The notes below the pieces were generated by a model. It did not search any database and had not been told where the DNA came from. It saw only the letters and a list, made by a program, of their open reading frames with translations. From the NCBI RefSeq assembly GCF_023101765.2, contig NC_064217.1:12745788-12809787 (forward strand): a DNA stretch of 64,000 bases. The letters run 5' to 3'. This DNA is from Spodoptera frugiperda. Its lineage: Eukaryota; Arthropoda; Insecta; Lepidoptera; Noctuidae. Within the stretch, counting starts at the first letter, position 1. Every line of letters starts with the position of its first letter. Of this stretch, positions 10,184 to 21,220 are shown piece after piece. The translations under genes were made by a program, and so were the position numbers.

Positions 10184-11026
10184 TTATTTTCCGACGAAGG
10201 GTATAATTTTACAAAAATGGTGAAGATCGAAACCACCACCATTATTATCGCAGCTATTGCCAAGATCAAAATTGGTCGTCTCAGTAATTGCAATGAACAT
10301 CGTTCTTCCGTCCAATGCCCTACCGTGGTACTCGTCGTATGCTTTTAATGCATCTGCTCTGCTTTGGTAAGCAATTACTGCAGTGCCCAAGGATCTTCCA
10401 CTTTCATCATAATGAACTACTGCACTTATAAAACTGTCAAATTCTGAAAACAGCTCTTTCAGGTCAGAATCGGTGATTTTATTATCCAAATTTAAGATAT
10501 ACAATTTGGTAACATCTACTGTTTGTATATCTTTTCCAGCTTCATCACTGGTTACGTCGTTTTGGAAGTTGGGATCCGCAAATCTTACTTCCATTGGTCT
10601 CTCATCTAATGATCTCCCACTATATTCGTTATAAGCATTCAATGCATCGGCATACCTTTCAAAACTTATTTCAGCGGTTCTTGTGGACCTTTGAGTAGTG
10701 TCATAATTCATTTTAATTGCCTTAATAGTGCCAAATTCGGAAAACAGTTCCAGAATGTCGAAACCTGAGGCTCTTGCATCTAAATTCGAGATCAATAGTT
10801 TAGTATGACCGGCTGCGACACATTCTGATAGCAAAGCATTTACATGCTTTTTGATAAGTCCATTGCGTCTTGGGATTCTTGCTGATTTACAAATATCTCC
10901 ACGTTGTTTTCCTCGTAGAATGGTCCTCACGACTCCACTATCAGCTTTGCCACGGCCACCACCAGGTATCTTAGACGTATTGAATTTACGCCCAGCACCG
11001 CGACCCATTGAAATTTGGTTGACCAT
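10184..11026 (-). CDS. Two-RRM Aly/REF-like protein, type A copy 2
   Basis: 280 residues, nearly identical to copy 1 and with the same short linker between the RRMs (DEAGKDIQTVDVTK). The gene is intact. The upstream region carries a TTCAGTG initiator-like sequence on the minus strand about 50 nt before the ATG, also present in the other type A copies; use as a promoter is an inference. The stem-loop is 80 nt past the stop. The nearest plus-strand gene to its left ends at the cassette stem-loop (8429-8444), so the two are convergent. Confidence 0.85.
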   Translation of the reverse strand: MVNQISMGRGAGRKFNTSKIPGGGRGKADSGVVRTILRGKQRGDICKSARIPRRNGLIKKHVNALLSECVAAGHTKLLISNLDARASGFDILELFSEFGTIKAIKMNYDTTQRSTRTAEISFERYADALNAYNEYSGRSLDERPMEVRFADPNFQNDVTSDEAGKDIQTVDVTKLYILNLDNKITDSDLKELFSEFDSFISAVVHYDESGRSLGTAVIAYQSRADALKAYDEYHGRALDGRTMFIAITETTNFDLGNSCDNNGGGFDLHHFCKIIPFVGK

Positions 11027-11522
11027 CTTGGTATTTGGATGAAGTAGATTATTCCGTACACACGAGAATGACCGATCACTGAAGGACGACTGTTCGTGTC
11101 AACGTCGAGTCAAACACTGACTACAGATATCTGAATCCTGACTTGCCGACTTAGATAAAGACAATCGTTGGAGTGGGGGGAGGTTCCCGTTATACCGAGC
11201 GAGACAGGTTCAATGGCGGTGAACTACCGTGGGAACTCAGGGCAAAGTTTCAATTGTTTTTATGTCTATCGATACCATTGTTTTAATTGTTTATTAAAAA
11301 ATATTTAATTTTTAATATAATTTACTTTTAAGAACTCAATTTATTACTTTATGGCAGTCTTTTAGAAATTAGTTTGCGCTTATTTTACTGACTTCAGACT
11401 TTATTTCAAAAATATTATTTCTGTCTTATAAAAAATACATGTATGTATGTAATCAATCATCTATACAAAAAAAAATACTTATTATCTTCTTAGTCGCTAT
11501 TGTCTTCATTCTCTTCGTCGGG

Positions 11523-12140
11523 TTAATTTAAAGTATCGTGAATTTCAGAGCTTCATGGAATCTCTTAGGTTTAGTTCCATTTTCACAATGATTTATGAGA
11601 TCCTTATATTTGACAACTGAAATTGATATTCTGCAGTCGTATAACAGTTTTAAGATATCCATATCTACCACGGTTTCGTTGTTAGTTTCTTCTTAATTTT
11701 TTTTATCGGTAGTTATTTCTCTTTCCCTTTCCTTTCTCTGAGGTCTTTTCCTGTAAACTCATAGTGGTGTCTGCCGTATAAAATCGTTTTATATTATTTA
11801 ATATAAAGGTCCCATCTCAGAAATCTCAATATCGAATGTTTTTGTTTGACATAGCCAATTGACTAAAGTTTAATAACTCAGAATAGTCCAATACAATAAC
11901 ATTATAAGGTCTAATAACATTATTAGGTATTTGCGAGCTGACTCAAAATACGTAAGCCTTTGTGATGGACTCCATACAATAAATTTTTACACTTCCCTTT
12001 CGATAACTGCGTGAACAGTATCGACAGGCATGTATGGAGACATCATTATTTTGATGTATTCTAAATCTTTCGTATGTAGCTTTCTTATCTATATAATGTG
12101 CCTTCAGTTGTTGTCTTTCTTTTACCTTGTCACTCATTCC
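11523..12140 (-). pseudogene. Decayed transposase-like gene (A2)
   Basis: Same relic with further deletions near its 3' end (about 11,552). The upstream part reads KERQQLKAHYIDKKATYERF, a charged lead-in to the HQN motif. Confidence 0.4.
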
Positions 12141-12438
12141 ATCTTTACTATTTTCTGGATTTTATTCTTTGTTTTATTTTTCTTCCTTAGTCATTAGATA
12201 GATAGTTTTGGATAGGTTCCTTAGTCAATATATGAATATAATAAAAATTTTTATCGGTCCAGGCTTTTAACTGTTTTGTTTTTTTATTGCTCAAGTGTTT
12301 AACTAAGACTGACTTAATTTAATGTTATCTATTAATAAAACTACTAATTATAAAATACCCTCGGTGTAGTGATCGTGGATTTGGTAAAAAAATATTCGGT
12401 TTTAATTTTTCCTTCGTATCACTGGAGAACTCGTCAAT

Positions 12439-12645
12439 ATGGACAGCGCAAGGGAAGAGTTTTTCACTTACTTCCTGACTACATTGTGATTAACGTACGG
12501 TCCCATTGTACGAGCGGAGTCCGAGAAGCTTGAAGACGATGTTCAAGATGCTGTTGGCTCCGATGCCCAGACCGTGATAGTCCAGACACTAGACAAGGTA
12601 GAGGATTGTGAGAACAGTCCTTCCACATATTCGCCCATACATTGA
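12439..12645 (+). pseudogene. Acidic-gene relic with stop at codon 17 (A2)
   Basis: Same TGA at codon 17. One whole codon (Asn, codon 21) is deleted, leaving the downstream frame intact. Confidence 0.75.
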
Positions 12646-12956
12646 ACCTCAATTCATCATCCAAATATTATAATACTCACCTCTTACATTGAAAATATTA
12701 AACGAGTATTGCACGAACAATAGAGGGTTAATGCTTTGTTAGCGTGGGATATAAGACCTGTGTGTTATCAGTAAGTAGATAACAAAAATGTAGACAACCA
12801 ATCACCGCTCGGCTTTGAGTTTGACAATGATAAGGAAAAATAGTCAAGGACAAAAGAAAAATGTGTTATTTTTTAATGGGACAACCACGAAAACTCTGAA
12901 GATCCACGAGACACTGTGCTCCGAATAAAACGTGTCTTGTCGATCTTTCTTGTTAT

Positions 12957-13400
12957 TTATCTGAATTCCATTGCTCTCGCATCTAAACTTCTTCTTTTAA
13001 TATAAAATTATGCGTTATATGCCTTTAATGCATCGGCATTTCTTTCAAAGATTATTTCAGCAGTTCTTGTGGACCTTTGTGTTCACTCCTACAATAGTGC
13101 CAAATTCTGAAAAGTTGGGATTTGTTGCTGGTATCATAACCGGTCCAATGCCTCCACCATAGTAGCTGCCTTCACTTGTTTTTTTATATATGTACACTTC
13201 TAATTGTACCATTGGCTGAGAACAGCTCTTGTTTACCTAATCCGGAAAAGTGGTCTTCCAGATTTTGCCAAAAATATAATTATATCAAGAACATTGTATA
13301 TCGGACGATGTTCAATGGATTTGATATATCACCACGGGGTGTTCCTCGTATGCTCCCCATAACTCAATTATTTGTTTTACATAATAATGACCGATCACCG
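12957..13400 (-). pseudogene. Decayed third-class RRM gene (A2)
   Basis: Same relic without the LINE: it shows the empty target site (GATAGACGACAGTTCGTGG). Confidence 0.65.
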
Positions 13401-13453
13401 ATAGACGACAGTTCGTGGTTCTGGCAATAAATTAAATACTCAGGAAGTAAGGA

Positions 13454-13882
13454 GTGCACTCTATGAAAGTACAGGTAAGTATGGCATCGCCGATTAGAGC
13501 GAGACGAAAATACTCGTTCGTGATTGGTGGTTATCCTTTTTACATTTGTGTTAGGCCACCCGCTACTTGTGATACCGTAGAGCAGTACGTAAGCGACGCA
13601 GGCGCATTACTACGGACGATTGTACTGTACCAGTAATTCAAGATATCAATATGGATATTGTTTCCGACGATTATATTATTGATATGCTTGTACTGGCGTA
13701 CGAGTACCTCATAGCGGAGTCAGACGATGAGGACGATGAAGAAGTTGCGCCAGCGGCGGCGCCGGCGGGATGACGGATTTCTCCGTAAGATACTCCCGGT
13801 AACCTCGGCCTCGAAGATTTTCGAGATGCTACATATGTTGCATATGACGGTGGGCAGTTTGGCTTCAGGGCCAGACACCTAA
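13454..13882 (+). CDS. Plus-strand small-ORF cassette, A2
   Basis: Frames at 13,454-13,636, 13,651-13,773 and 13,727-13,882 with the same lengths and spacing as in A1. In the extended frame after the acidic ORF's stop, CCG TAA here versus CCG AAA in A1 shows that frame is not kept, while the basic frame stays open (CGT AAG versus CGA AAG, both Arg-Lys). Confidence 0.4.
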
Positions 13883-13939
13883 CCATAAAACCATAACCAC
13901 CCAGTGAATAGCAAAACATCACATCGATTTCTCAAAACA

Positions 13940-13955
13940 GGCCCTTTTCAGGGCC
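13940..13955 (+). promoter_or_regulatory. Canonical histone-type stem-loop after cassette A2
   Basis: Same stem and loop; 5' flank CAAAACA. Confidence 0.75.
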
Positions 13956-14156
13956 ACAAAAACATTTTAGACAGTTTCTATTTAACAGATCGTCAAAAAA
14001 CGTAACTCCTTAACTTTAACACCACGAAATAGGTGTTTTGGAAGAGAATTGTAATAAAAATAGAATACGCTACGATTTCACCAACACAAAATTTCTAATA
14101 TGATGTATGAGTAAACATTCACTACTTACTACGTACTTATCAAAACTTTAAAAAAT

Positions 14157-14317
14157 ATGGAAATCCAACCAAGGAGACGACGTGCGCGTTCCTGATGACG
14201 GGTTTAAGCGTTACGTGATCTACGTCACCGTGGGTGCGTGGCCTATATGACCTACCGCACGTACGCAAAACTACGTTTTGGGTGCGACGGTGGCTACAAG
14301 TCAGTCAACGTGTCAAT
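14157..14317. other. Conserved 160-bp block, copy 3
   Basis: First block in a B module; nearly the same as the A copies. A MITE is inserted 45 bp downstream. Confidence 0.6.
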
Positions 14318-14362
14318 TTCTATTTTTATTAATGTTAATATTATTACTTTATTTACCATATA

Positions 14363-14717
14363 CAACGTGTAACAAAATACCCATATACATCAAGAAGCCC
14401 TGATGAATACAGGTTGCATAGAATCTCTACACAAAGTATCAGTTTAAAATACGTTTAAAAAAAATTAGTCGGTACCAAATACTTGGTATCGCATAGTTCT
14501 TGATTTCAAATCATATAAACGTTTCACAACACTACAGGGATCACTCGCTAATATTACGAAATATTTTTTCTGTCAACCTGATCGCCTATTACCTGTCTAC
14601 CTAATTTCGAATCGTGGTACCATGAAAACATGAGTTTAAAAACCCTTCCTGTATCGTTTGTCATATTATCTAGAAACCGTGTAATTGATATGTATACCCC
14701 CTTTTTGTTACACGTTG
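14363..14717. mobile_element. MITE with TA target, 355 bp
   Basis: Perfect terminal repeat start CAACGTGTAACA at both ends, about 30 bp in all with mismatches, flanked by TA. Removing it and one TA restores CCATATATACAG exactly as in the other modules. No coding capacity. Confidence 0.88.
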
Positions 14718-15287
14718 TATACAGTTAACGCTTACATTAGTAACAACTAAGCTGTCGAGAGTTTTATTAACATAATCCTTCGAGGCTTTTAAGAATTCAA
14801 AATGTTTAACGTCTACGTACATTGGAGTTGGGTGCATGTCATTTTTGCAAGCTAAGAAGAGGACGTCTGAAGTCATATTATATTCTTTGCCATATATTCC
14901 AAATTTAGTTTATATTTGTTTTGAGTGTTAAATGAAATTAATCTTGCACTCATTTACTTATTTTAAAACTTCCTAGTAACTTATATTTTGTGCTTATCTT
15001 TCCCATGCATTCCATGGTATGTCGTATGCTTATGCATCGATTTTCCTATCAAAAATAAAATTTGTTTCTAATATAGATTTTTAATACGAGTTGTATTATA
15101 TACACGTTTCAATTTACTTCAAAAATTAATTCTTACTGTGACTACTATTTTGCTGTCTATATCTCTAACTAAACGAAGGCAGGAGCCATTTGTGGTATGA
15201 GTGACTAATACTCGCGAACCTATTTTTTTAATAAAAGGTACTAAAAAGTAGCTATAAAGATATAGCGATCCAAATCATTAACTTGAC

Positions 15288-15340
15288 CGGACGGTGTGGC
15301 CGCGGCGGCGACTGAGACCCCTCAGCGGCCACGTCGTCCG
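15288..15340. other. GC-rich hairpin, B1
   Basis: Inverted arms CGGACGGTGTGGCCGC and GCGGCCACGTCGTCCG pair over 16 bp, two of them G-U in RNA, and an inner CTGAG/CTCAG stem continues the hairpin. It stands out in AT-rich DNA, about 175 bp downstream (minus sense) of the RRM stem-loop. Confidence 0.6.
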
Positions 15341-15513
15341 ATCTGTGAAAAAGGTGCACAAAGCCTAGTGCGCCTTCGATCCGATCGCTTTAAGGTTCAT
15401 CTTATATCCTTAGTATTAAATATTATAAATGGAAAAAATGTTAATCTTAGGTATAGGGGAGTTAGGGTTACGTTTTTTGACTATCCGTTAAATAGAAACT
15501 GTCATATAATTGT

Positions 15514-15529
15514 AGTCCTGAAAAGGACT
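15514..15529 (-). promoter_or_regulatory. Histone-type 3' stem-loop, RRM B1
   Basis: Minus strand AGTCCTTTTCAGGACT: the third pair is U-A where type A has C-G, a compensated change that keeps the stem. It starts 70 nt after the stop, with 5' flank AGAACAAAA and 3' flank ACAATT. Confidence 0.75.
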
Positions 15530-15598
15530 TTTTGTTCTGAGAAATTGGTGCAATCAGTGTTGAATAGGCGGAAGGAATGTAACCACCTATGATTGCCT

Positions 15599-16447
15599 TC
15601 AAAGCTGCCAACTATTCCACCAACGTCGACTGCGCCACGTAACTTGAGAAGTTTGGTGAACATCGTAGCCGCCGCATTGATGGCCTCCGCTTTCACCAAC
15701 ACCGAAGTTGGGAATTTCAGGAGCAGTATATGTTAGGAACATCGTCTTTCCTGCCAATGTTTTCCCGTGGAATGCGTCGTATGCTTTTAACGCATCGATT
15801 TGCCTATCAAAAATAACTTCGGCCGTACACGTGGATCTTCCACTATCATCATAAATTATCCCTGCACTAACAAAACTGTCGAATATGGAGAACAGTTCTT
15901 GCACGTTAGAATCGGAGACTTGAACATTCAAATTTGTCACGGTTAATTTGGTGGTACTGGTTGATCTTTCTGTCATAGCCGGTTCACTGCCTCCACAGTA
16001 GTAGCTGCCTTCACTTGTTTCTTTTATAGTTGCAAGTTGTATATGCATAGTTCTTCCATCTAATGCTTTTCCATTATATTCACTACATGCTTTTAATGCG
16101 TCGGCTTCTCTTTCATACACTACCTCAGCAGTTCCTGTGGATCTACCGTTACTGTAACACATAACTACACTTGTGGTTTTGCCAAATGCTGAGAACAGCT
16201 CTTGGATATCTAATCCGGATATGTGATCGTCCAGATTTGATATCAAAATTTTAGCAGGGCCGGATGACGGGGCAATTTTGTGATCTTGTCCATTCAGTTT
16301 CGATGGATTTGATATGTCCTCACAGGGTCTTCCTTGTAGCATGCTCTCCATAACTCCATCGTTTGTTTCTTCACAGCTACCACTAGGCACTCTAGACGAA
16401 TTGAATTTACATCCTGCGCCGGCACCCATTTCTATTTGGTTGACCAT
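15599..16447 (-). CDS. Two-RRM Aly/REF-like protein, type B copy 1
   Basis: Intronless 282-residue protein, clearly homologous to type A but strongly diverged. RRM1 spans about residues 65-140 (ILISNL, RSTGTAEVVY) and RRM2 about 166-241 (LTVTNL, RSTCTAEVIF). Both keep Aly/REF signatures such as SNLD, DIQELFSAFG, DSGRSTCTAE and ADALKA. The N-terminus is richer in acidic residues than type A (EETNDG, CEDIS), and the C-terminus ends in a basic, Trp-rich tail (WRSRRWWNSW) absent from type A. The start is set at MVNQIEM as in type A; the open frame continues 26 codons upstream but that part is not shared with type A. A histone-type stem-loop lies 70 nt after the stop. The gene is divergent from the acidic gene 714 bp away. 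Function unknown; RNA binding inferred. Confidence 0.85.
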   Translation of the reverse strand: MVNQIEMGAGAGCKFNSSRVPSGSCEETNDGVMESMLQGRPCEDISNPSKLNGQDHKIAPSSGPAKILISNLDDHISGLDIQELFSAFGKTTSVVMCYSNGRSTGTAEVVYEREADALKACSEYNGKALDGRTMHIQLATIKETSEGSYYCGGSEPAMTERSTSTTKLTVTNLNVQVSDSNVQELFSIFDSFVSAGIIYDDSGRSTCTAEVIFDRQIDALKAYDAFHGKTLAGKTMFLTYTAPEIPNFGVGESGGHQCGGYDVHQTSQVTWRSRRWWNSWQL

Positions 16448-16879
16448 CTTGGTATCTTGTAATATTGTATTTGTTCGCACAACAATGACTGACCAGTGAG
16501 AGACGACTGTTCGAGTCAACGTCAAGTCAAATACTAACTACTGGACACCGGAGTCTTGGCTTGCTGACTTTGAAGAAGATAAATGTTGGAGTGGGGATTT
16601 TCTCGGTATTCCGATAACACTGGAACGAGTCGGGTTCAGTGGTTATGAATTACCGTGGGATTTTAATTGGTTACTTAAAATAAACAGGGTTTGAAAGTTC
16701 GCGGAACCAAACAATGGCGTACTTAGGCCTTTGTCTACATTTTTATCTAGTTACTGATAACGATCTGGTTTTATATCCCTCGTGTCGCTAACAAGGCGTT
16801 GCTTCCATCTAGCTGCTCTTGCACTCTGGAAAGGTCTATGTTGTGCAGTAAAGTTGATATAATGATGTTGAAATTAAAA

Positions 16880-16958
16880 CGACCATAACTATCATTAGAT
16901 GGTTTGCGGTAATCCTCAGGCATCCATCGCTGGAATAATGTTATCACCGGCATAGGCG
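16880..16958 (-). pseudogene. Inverted fragment of acidic-gene C-terminus (B1)
   Basis: On the minus strand this reads MPVITLFQRWMPEDYRKPSN, matching the acidic protein's C-terminus MPVMMPYRHWQPGDYLKPSN. It lies between the divergent RRM and acidic genes, in opposite orientation to the acidic gene. The N-terminal and acidic parts are not detectable next to it. Confidence 0.65.
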
Positions 16959-17109
16959 CATTAATTAAAATTGAAATAAATTACTTAATCATGTTATTAA
17001 TTAGGCTAAATTAAAAGAAATGAGTTAATCACATCGTTATAAATTTCCTTTGTATCTATTATTACAACTGCACCACTAATCACCGTCCCTAATGATTCTT
17101 TATTTGGCA

Positions 17110-17119
17110 TATAAAAAGG
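17110..17119 (+). promoter_or_regulatory. TATA box of acidic gene copy 1
   Basis: TATAAAAAGG with a G-run, then about 40 bp to the ATG, implying a 5' leader of only some 10-15 nt if initiation is about 30 bp downstream. The sequence between box and ATG is nearly identical in all five copies. Confidence 0.7.
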
Positions 17120-17160
17120 GTTTTGATTTTTTTGTACTTATAACCTCTTAAGTCGTCACC

Positions 17161-17529
17161 ATGGAAATAGCACGGGAAGATTATTACATTTACTTCTTAA
17201 GTACGGTGGGAATAACTTATAATGGACCTACCGGCAGAGAGGAAGGAGAGAACAGTGAAGAATTAATGGATACCAGTGACATCGAGGAGGATGGCGACGA
17301 GAACATGAGTGAAAACGACAGCAATGACGATGAGGATAAAGAAAATTATAACGATGATGACATGGAAGAAGATACCGACTCCGATGACGAGACGATAATA
17401 ATCGATGACGAAGATGACGAAGAGGACCGTGAAAACAATCGCCCTGCTGATTCGCCCATGCCCGTGATGATGCCGTACCGCCATTGGCAGCCTGGAGATT
17501 ACCTGAAACCATCTAATAGGCAGTTCTGA
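17161..17529 (+). CDS. Small acidic protein, copy 1
   Basis: 122 residues in three parts. Residues 1-25 are aromatic and hydrophobic (MEIAREDYYIYFLSTVGITY), about 26-97 are almost all D, E, N and S, and the C-terminal 25 (PVMMPYRHWQPGDYLKPSN) are basic-aromatic. No signal peptide or membrane segment is convincing. I recognise no family. Acidic tracts of this kind occur in histone chaperones and nucleic-acid mimics, but that is only analogy. The start has an excellent context (GTCACCATGG), 42 bp after the end of a TATAAAAAGG box, and AATAAA follows the stop at 17,538. Five copies differ only by substitutions and in-frame indels, which argues for a translated gene. Confidence 0.78.
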   Translation: MEIAREDYYIYFLSTVGITYNGPTGREEGENSEELMDTSDIEEDGDENMSENDSNDDEDKENYNDDDMEEDTDSDDETIIIDDEDDEEDRENNRPADSPMPVMMPYRHWQPGDYLKPSNRQF

Positions 17530-17668
17530 TTTTGAGTAATAAAATTGTTTTTAAAATACTCTTTTCTATAATTTCTAAAATCTTCTTTATATATTTTATT
17601 TGCTTCAGACATCTTAGTCTTGGTTAAAAATGTTCTGTAAAACGACTACTTAGTACATTACCTATCTG

Positions 17669-17846
17669 TACCTCATAGCGGAGTCCGATGATGAGGACGG
17701 CGAAGACGTTGCGCCAGCGGCGGCGCCGGCGGGATGACGGATTTCTCCGTAAGATACTCCTGTTAACCTCGGCCTCGAAGTTTTTCGAGATGCTACATAT
17801 GTTGCGTATGACGGTGGGCAGTTTGGCTTCAGGGCCAGACACCTAA
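17669..17846 (+). pseudogene. 3' half of small-ORF cassette (B1)
   Basis: Only the part from YLIAESDDEDGEDVAP onward is present; first frame and acidic-frame start are missing. The basic frame (MRTAKTLRQRRRRRDDGF) is open to about 17,846. Confidence 0.45.
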
Positions 17847-17896
17847 CCATAACCACCCAGCGATTAGCGAGAACATCACATCGATTTCTTAAAAAA

Positions 17897-17912
17897 GGCC
17901 CTTTTCGGGGCC
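17897..17912 (+). promoter_or_regulatory. Histone-type stem-loop at B1/A3 border
   Basis: GGCCCTTTTCGGGGCC: the loop-closing pair is U-G instead of U-A, still pairable in RNA. The same variant follows B2 and B3. Confidence 0.7.
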
Positions 17913-19123
17913 ACAAAAACATTCTAAACAGTTTCTATTTAACGAATCGTCAAAAAAAAAACGTCAATCCGTACAACCCCTAACTTTAACACCACGAAAG
18001 AGGTGTTTTGGAATAAAATGGTAATAAAAATAGAATACGCTACGATTTCACCAACACAATTTTTTAAATGTTGATATTATAACTTTATTTCCCATATATA
18101 CAGTTAACGCTTTATATAGCACACTATTTATAACAACTAAGCTGTCGAGAGTTTTATTAACATAATCCTTCGAGGCTTTTAAGAATTCAAAAATATGTTT
18201 AATGTTTCGGCCGACCGTCTACGAACATTGGACTTTGGTTCACGTCATTTTTGCAAGCTAAGGACCAACCTAAGCTACCATAAGGACGTCTGAAGTCGAC
18301 AATGGAGGAATAAAATGATTAGGATTGTTCCAATTGATCCTTCATATTTCCTTTCTTTGCTATATATTCCAAATTTAGCTTATATTTGTTTTAAGTGCTA
18401 AATGAATTTAATCTTGCACTCATTTGCTTATTTTAAAACTTGCTAGTAACTTACAGTGTATTAACCGTAGTCAGCGCGTAAGTTCGTTACAAATACCAAA
18501 ATTAAATCATATATTTTGTGCTTATCTTTCCAATGCATTCCATAGGTAGGTATGTCGTATGCTTAAGCATACGCCAATCACCGCTCGAGTTTTGAGTTTG
18601 ATAAAGATAAGGGAAAAATCAAAACGAAAAGGAAATGTGTTATTTGGGACCTGCTGGTATTTGCCCATACATTCCATGGTAATCGTAGGCCTACGCATGG
18701 ATATTCCTATCAAAATTAATCTCAATATCATTGAATCTGTTTCTAATATGAAAAGAAAGAAAGAAAAACAGTTTATTTGCACTGTTACAAAATAATGCAT
18801 GCAAAACCGGGTATAATTTGAAAGTAAATAAATAAGGAATACGGCTCAAAAAGGCCAGTACTCAGCTAAAATGCCACACTGATTTAGCCAGTAGTATACG
18901 AATAAAAAATCATAATAATTCTACCACAGTGAAGCTGTACAGTGTTGAGTAAAAAAAAATGAAATGTTTAAGAAAATAATTATAATAGTCGTATCTGTCA
19001 ATGGTCTCATAGCCAAAGAGCCTCGATCAACACCTGAGTAGGCTAACGTTAGATGGTAGGGCCAAGGGCCTTACGGGTTAACGTTTTTGACTATCTGTTA
19101 AATAGAAACTGTTATATAATTGT

Positions 19124-19139
19124 AGCCCTGAAAAGGGCT
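19124..19139 (-). promoter_or_regulatory. Histone-type 3' stem-loop, RRM A3
   Basis: Same 16 nt, same 80-nt spacing, although the DNA about 60 bp further downstream is deleted relative to A1. Confidence 0.75.
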
Positions 19140-19218
19140 TTTGTTCTGAAATATCGATGCGGTCAGGCTCAATTCGACCAGCCAGCGTTGCTCGAGACAC
19201 CAGCAACCGTCGATATTG

Positions 19219-20085
19219 TTATTTTCCGACGAAGGGTATAATTTTACAAAAATGGTGAAGATCGAAACCACCACCATTATTATCGCAGCTATTGCCAAGA
19301 TCAAAATTGGTCGTCTCAGTAATTGCAATGAACATCGTTCTTCCGTCCAATGCCCTACCGTGGTACTCGTCGTATGCTTTTAATGCATCTGCTTTGCTTT
19401 GGTAAGCAATTACTGCAGTGCCCAAGGATCTTCCACTTTCATCATAATGAACTACTGCACTTATAAAACTGTCAAATTCTGAAAACAGCTCTTTCAGGTC
19501 AGAATCGGTGATTTTATTATCCAAATTTAAGATATACAATTTGGTAACATCTACTGTTTGTATATCTTTTCCAGCTGGTTCGCCGCCACAACAGTTATGT
19601 TCATCACATGTTACGTCGTTTTGGAAGTTGGGATTCTCAAAATTTACTTCCATTGGTCTCTCATCTAATGATCTCCCATTATATTCGTTATAAGCGTTCA
19701 ATGCATCGGCATACCTTTCAAAACTTATTTCAGCGGTTCTTGTGGACCTTTGAGTAGTGTCATAATTCATCTTAATTGCCTTAATAGTGCCAAATTCGGA
19801 AAACAGTTCCAGAATGTCGAAACCTGAGGCTCTTGCATCTAAATTCGAGATCAATAGTTTAGTATGACCGGCTGCGACACATTCTGATAGCAAAGCATTT
19901 ACATGCTTTTTGATAAGTCCATTGCGTCTTGGAATTCTTGCTGGTTTACAAATATCTCCACGTTGTTTTCCTCGTAGAATGGTCCTCACAACTCCACTAT
20001 CAGCTTTGCCACAGCCACCACCAGGTATCTTAGACGTATTGAATTTACGCCCAGCACCGCGACCCATTGAAATTTGGTTGACCAT
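19219..20085 (-). CDS. Two-RRM Aly/REF-like protein, type A copy 3
   Basis: 288 residues. It differs from copies 1-2 by an in-frame 8-residue insert in the linker between the RRMs (around residue 162, HNCCGGEP) and by FENPNF instead of FADPNF after RRM1. Copy 5 has the same linker. Both RRMs are otherwise unchanged, so the difference falls in the part of the protein least constrained by the fold. Confidence 0.85.
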   Translation of the reverse strand: MVNQISMGRGAGRKFNTSKIPGGGCGKADSGVVRTILRGKQRGDICKPARIPRRNGLIKKHVNALLSECVAAGHTKLLISNLDARASGFDILELFSEFGTIKAIKMNYDTTQRSTRTAEISFERYADALNAYNEYNGRSLDERPMEVNFENPNFQNDVTCDEHNCCGGEPAGKDIQTVDVTKLYILNLDNKITDSDLKELFSEFDSFISAVVHYDESGRSLGTAVIAYQSKADALKAYDEYHGRALDGRTMFIAITETTNFDLGNSCDNNGGGFDLHHFCKIIPFVGK

Positions 20086-20586
20086 CTTGATATTTGGATG
20101 AAGTAGATTATTTCGTACACACGAGAATGACCGATCACTGAAGGACGACTGTTCGTGTCAACGTCGAGTCAAACACTGACTACAGATATCTGAATCCTGC
20201 CGCTACTGCCGACTTAGATAAAGACAATCGTTGGAGTGGGGGGAGGTTCCCGTTATACCGAGCGAGACAGGTTCAATGGCGGTGAACTACCGTGGGAACT
20301 CAGGGCAAAGTTTCAATTGTTTTTATGTCTATCGATACCATTGTTTTAATTGTTTATTAAAAAATATTTAATTTTTAATATTATTTACTTTTAAGAACTC
20401 AATTTATTAGTACTTTATGGCAGTCTTTTAGAAATTAGTTTACTTTTAAGCATCTTCCTTCAGACTTTATTTCAAAAATATTATTTCTGTCTTATAAAAA
20501 ATACATGTATGAATGTAATCAATCATCTATACAAAAAAATACTTATTATCTTTTTAGTCGCTATTGTCTTCATTCTCTTCGTCGGG

Positions 20587-21220
20587 TTAATTTAAAGTAT
20601 CGTGAATTTCAGAGCTACATGGAAGGTCTCTATATTCGCCATGGAATCTCTTAGGTATAGTTCCATTTTCACTAAGATTTATGAGATCTTTATATTTGAC
20701 AACTGAAATTGATATTCTGCAGTCCTATAACAGTTTTACGATATCCATGTCTACCACGGTTTCGTTGTTAGTTTCTTCTTAATTTTTTTATCGTTAGTTA
20801 TTTCTCTTTCCCTTTCCTTTCTCTGAGGTCTTTTCCTGTAAACTCATAGTGGTGTCTGCCGTATAAAACTTGATAAATATTAGATCGTTTTATATTATTT
20901 AATATAAAGGTCCCATCTCAGATAACTCAATATCGAATGTTTTTGTTTGCCGATTGACTAAAGTTTAATAACTCAGAATAGTCCAATACAATAACATTGT
21001 AAGGTCTAATAACATTATTAGGTGTTTGCGAGCTGACTCAAAATACGTAAGCCTTTGTGATGGACTACATACAATAAATGTTTGCACTTCCCTTTCGATA
21101 ACTGCGTGAACAGTATCGACAGGCATGTATGGAAACCTTATATTTTGATGTATTTTAAATCTTTCGTATGTAGCTTTCTTTTCTATATAATGTGCCTTCA
21201 GTTGTTGTCTTTTTTTAACT
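20587..21220 (-). pseudogene. Decayed transposase-like gene (A3)
   Basis: Same relic; keeps PYMPVDTVHAVIEREVQTFI with the least damage in this part. Confidence 0.4.

Larger units (their letters stand above)
8241..13743. repeat. Module A2
   Basis: Complete A module of 5.5 kb with one 169-bp SINE-like insertion (8971-9139). Gene-free stretches: 9140-10080 holds eroded RRM-like scraps (about 9405-9650) and AT-rich spacer; 11030-11520 is RRM promoter region and spacer; 12140-12435 is AT-rich with nothing recognisable; 12660-12950 is the promoter-like segment described under finding on 4745-4930. Confidence 0.85.
13744..17707. repeat. Module B1
   Basis: Short module: plus stem-loop, conserved block, TA MITE, GC hairpin, RRM gene B1, inverted acidic-gene fragment, acidic gene and a short 3' half of the small-ORF cassette. 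14718-15280 holds an RRM-like scrap (about 14,995-15,050) and AT-rich spacer only. Confidence 0.85.

Noticed and set aside
17228..17512. Minus-strand frames of 94 and 73 residues opposite the acidic gene
   Set aside because: Shadow of the D/E-rich codons; start, TATA box and poly(A) signal support the plus strand.
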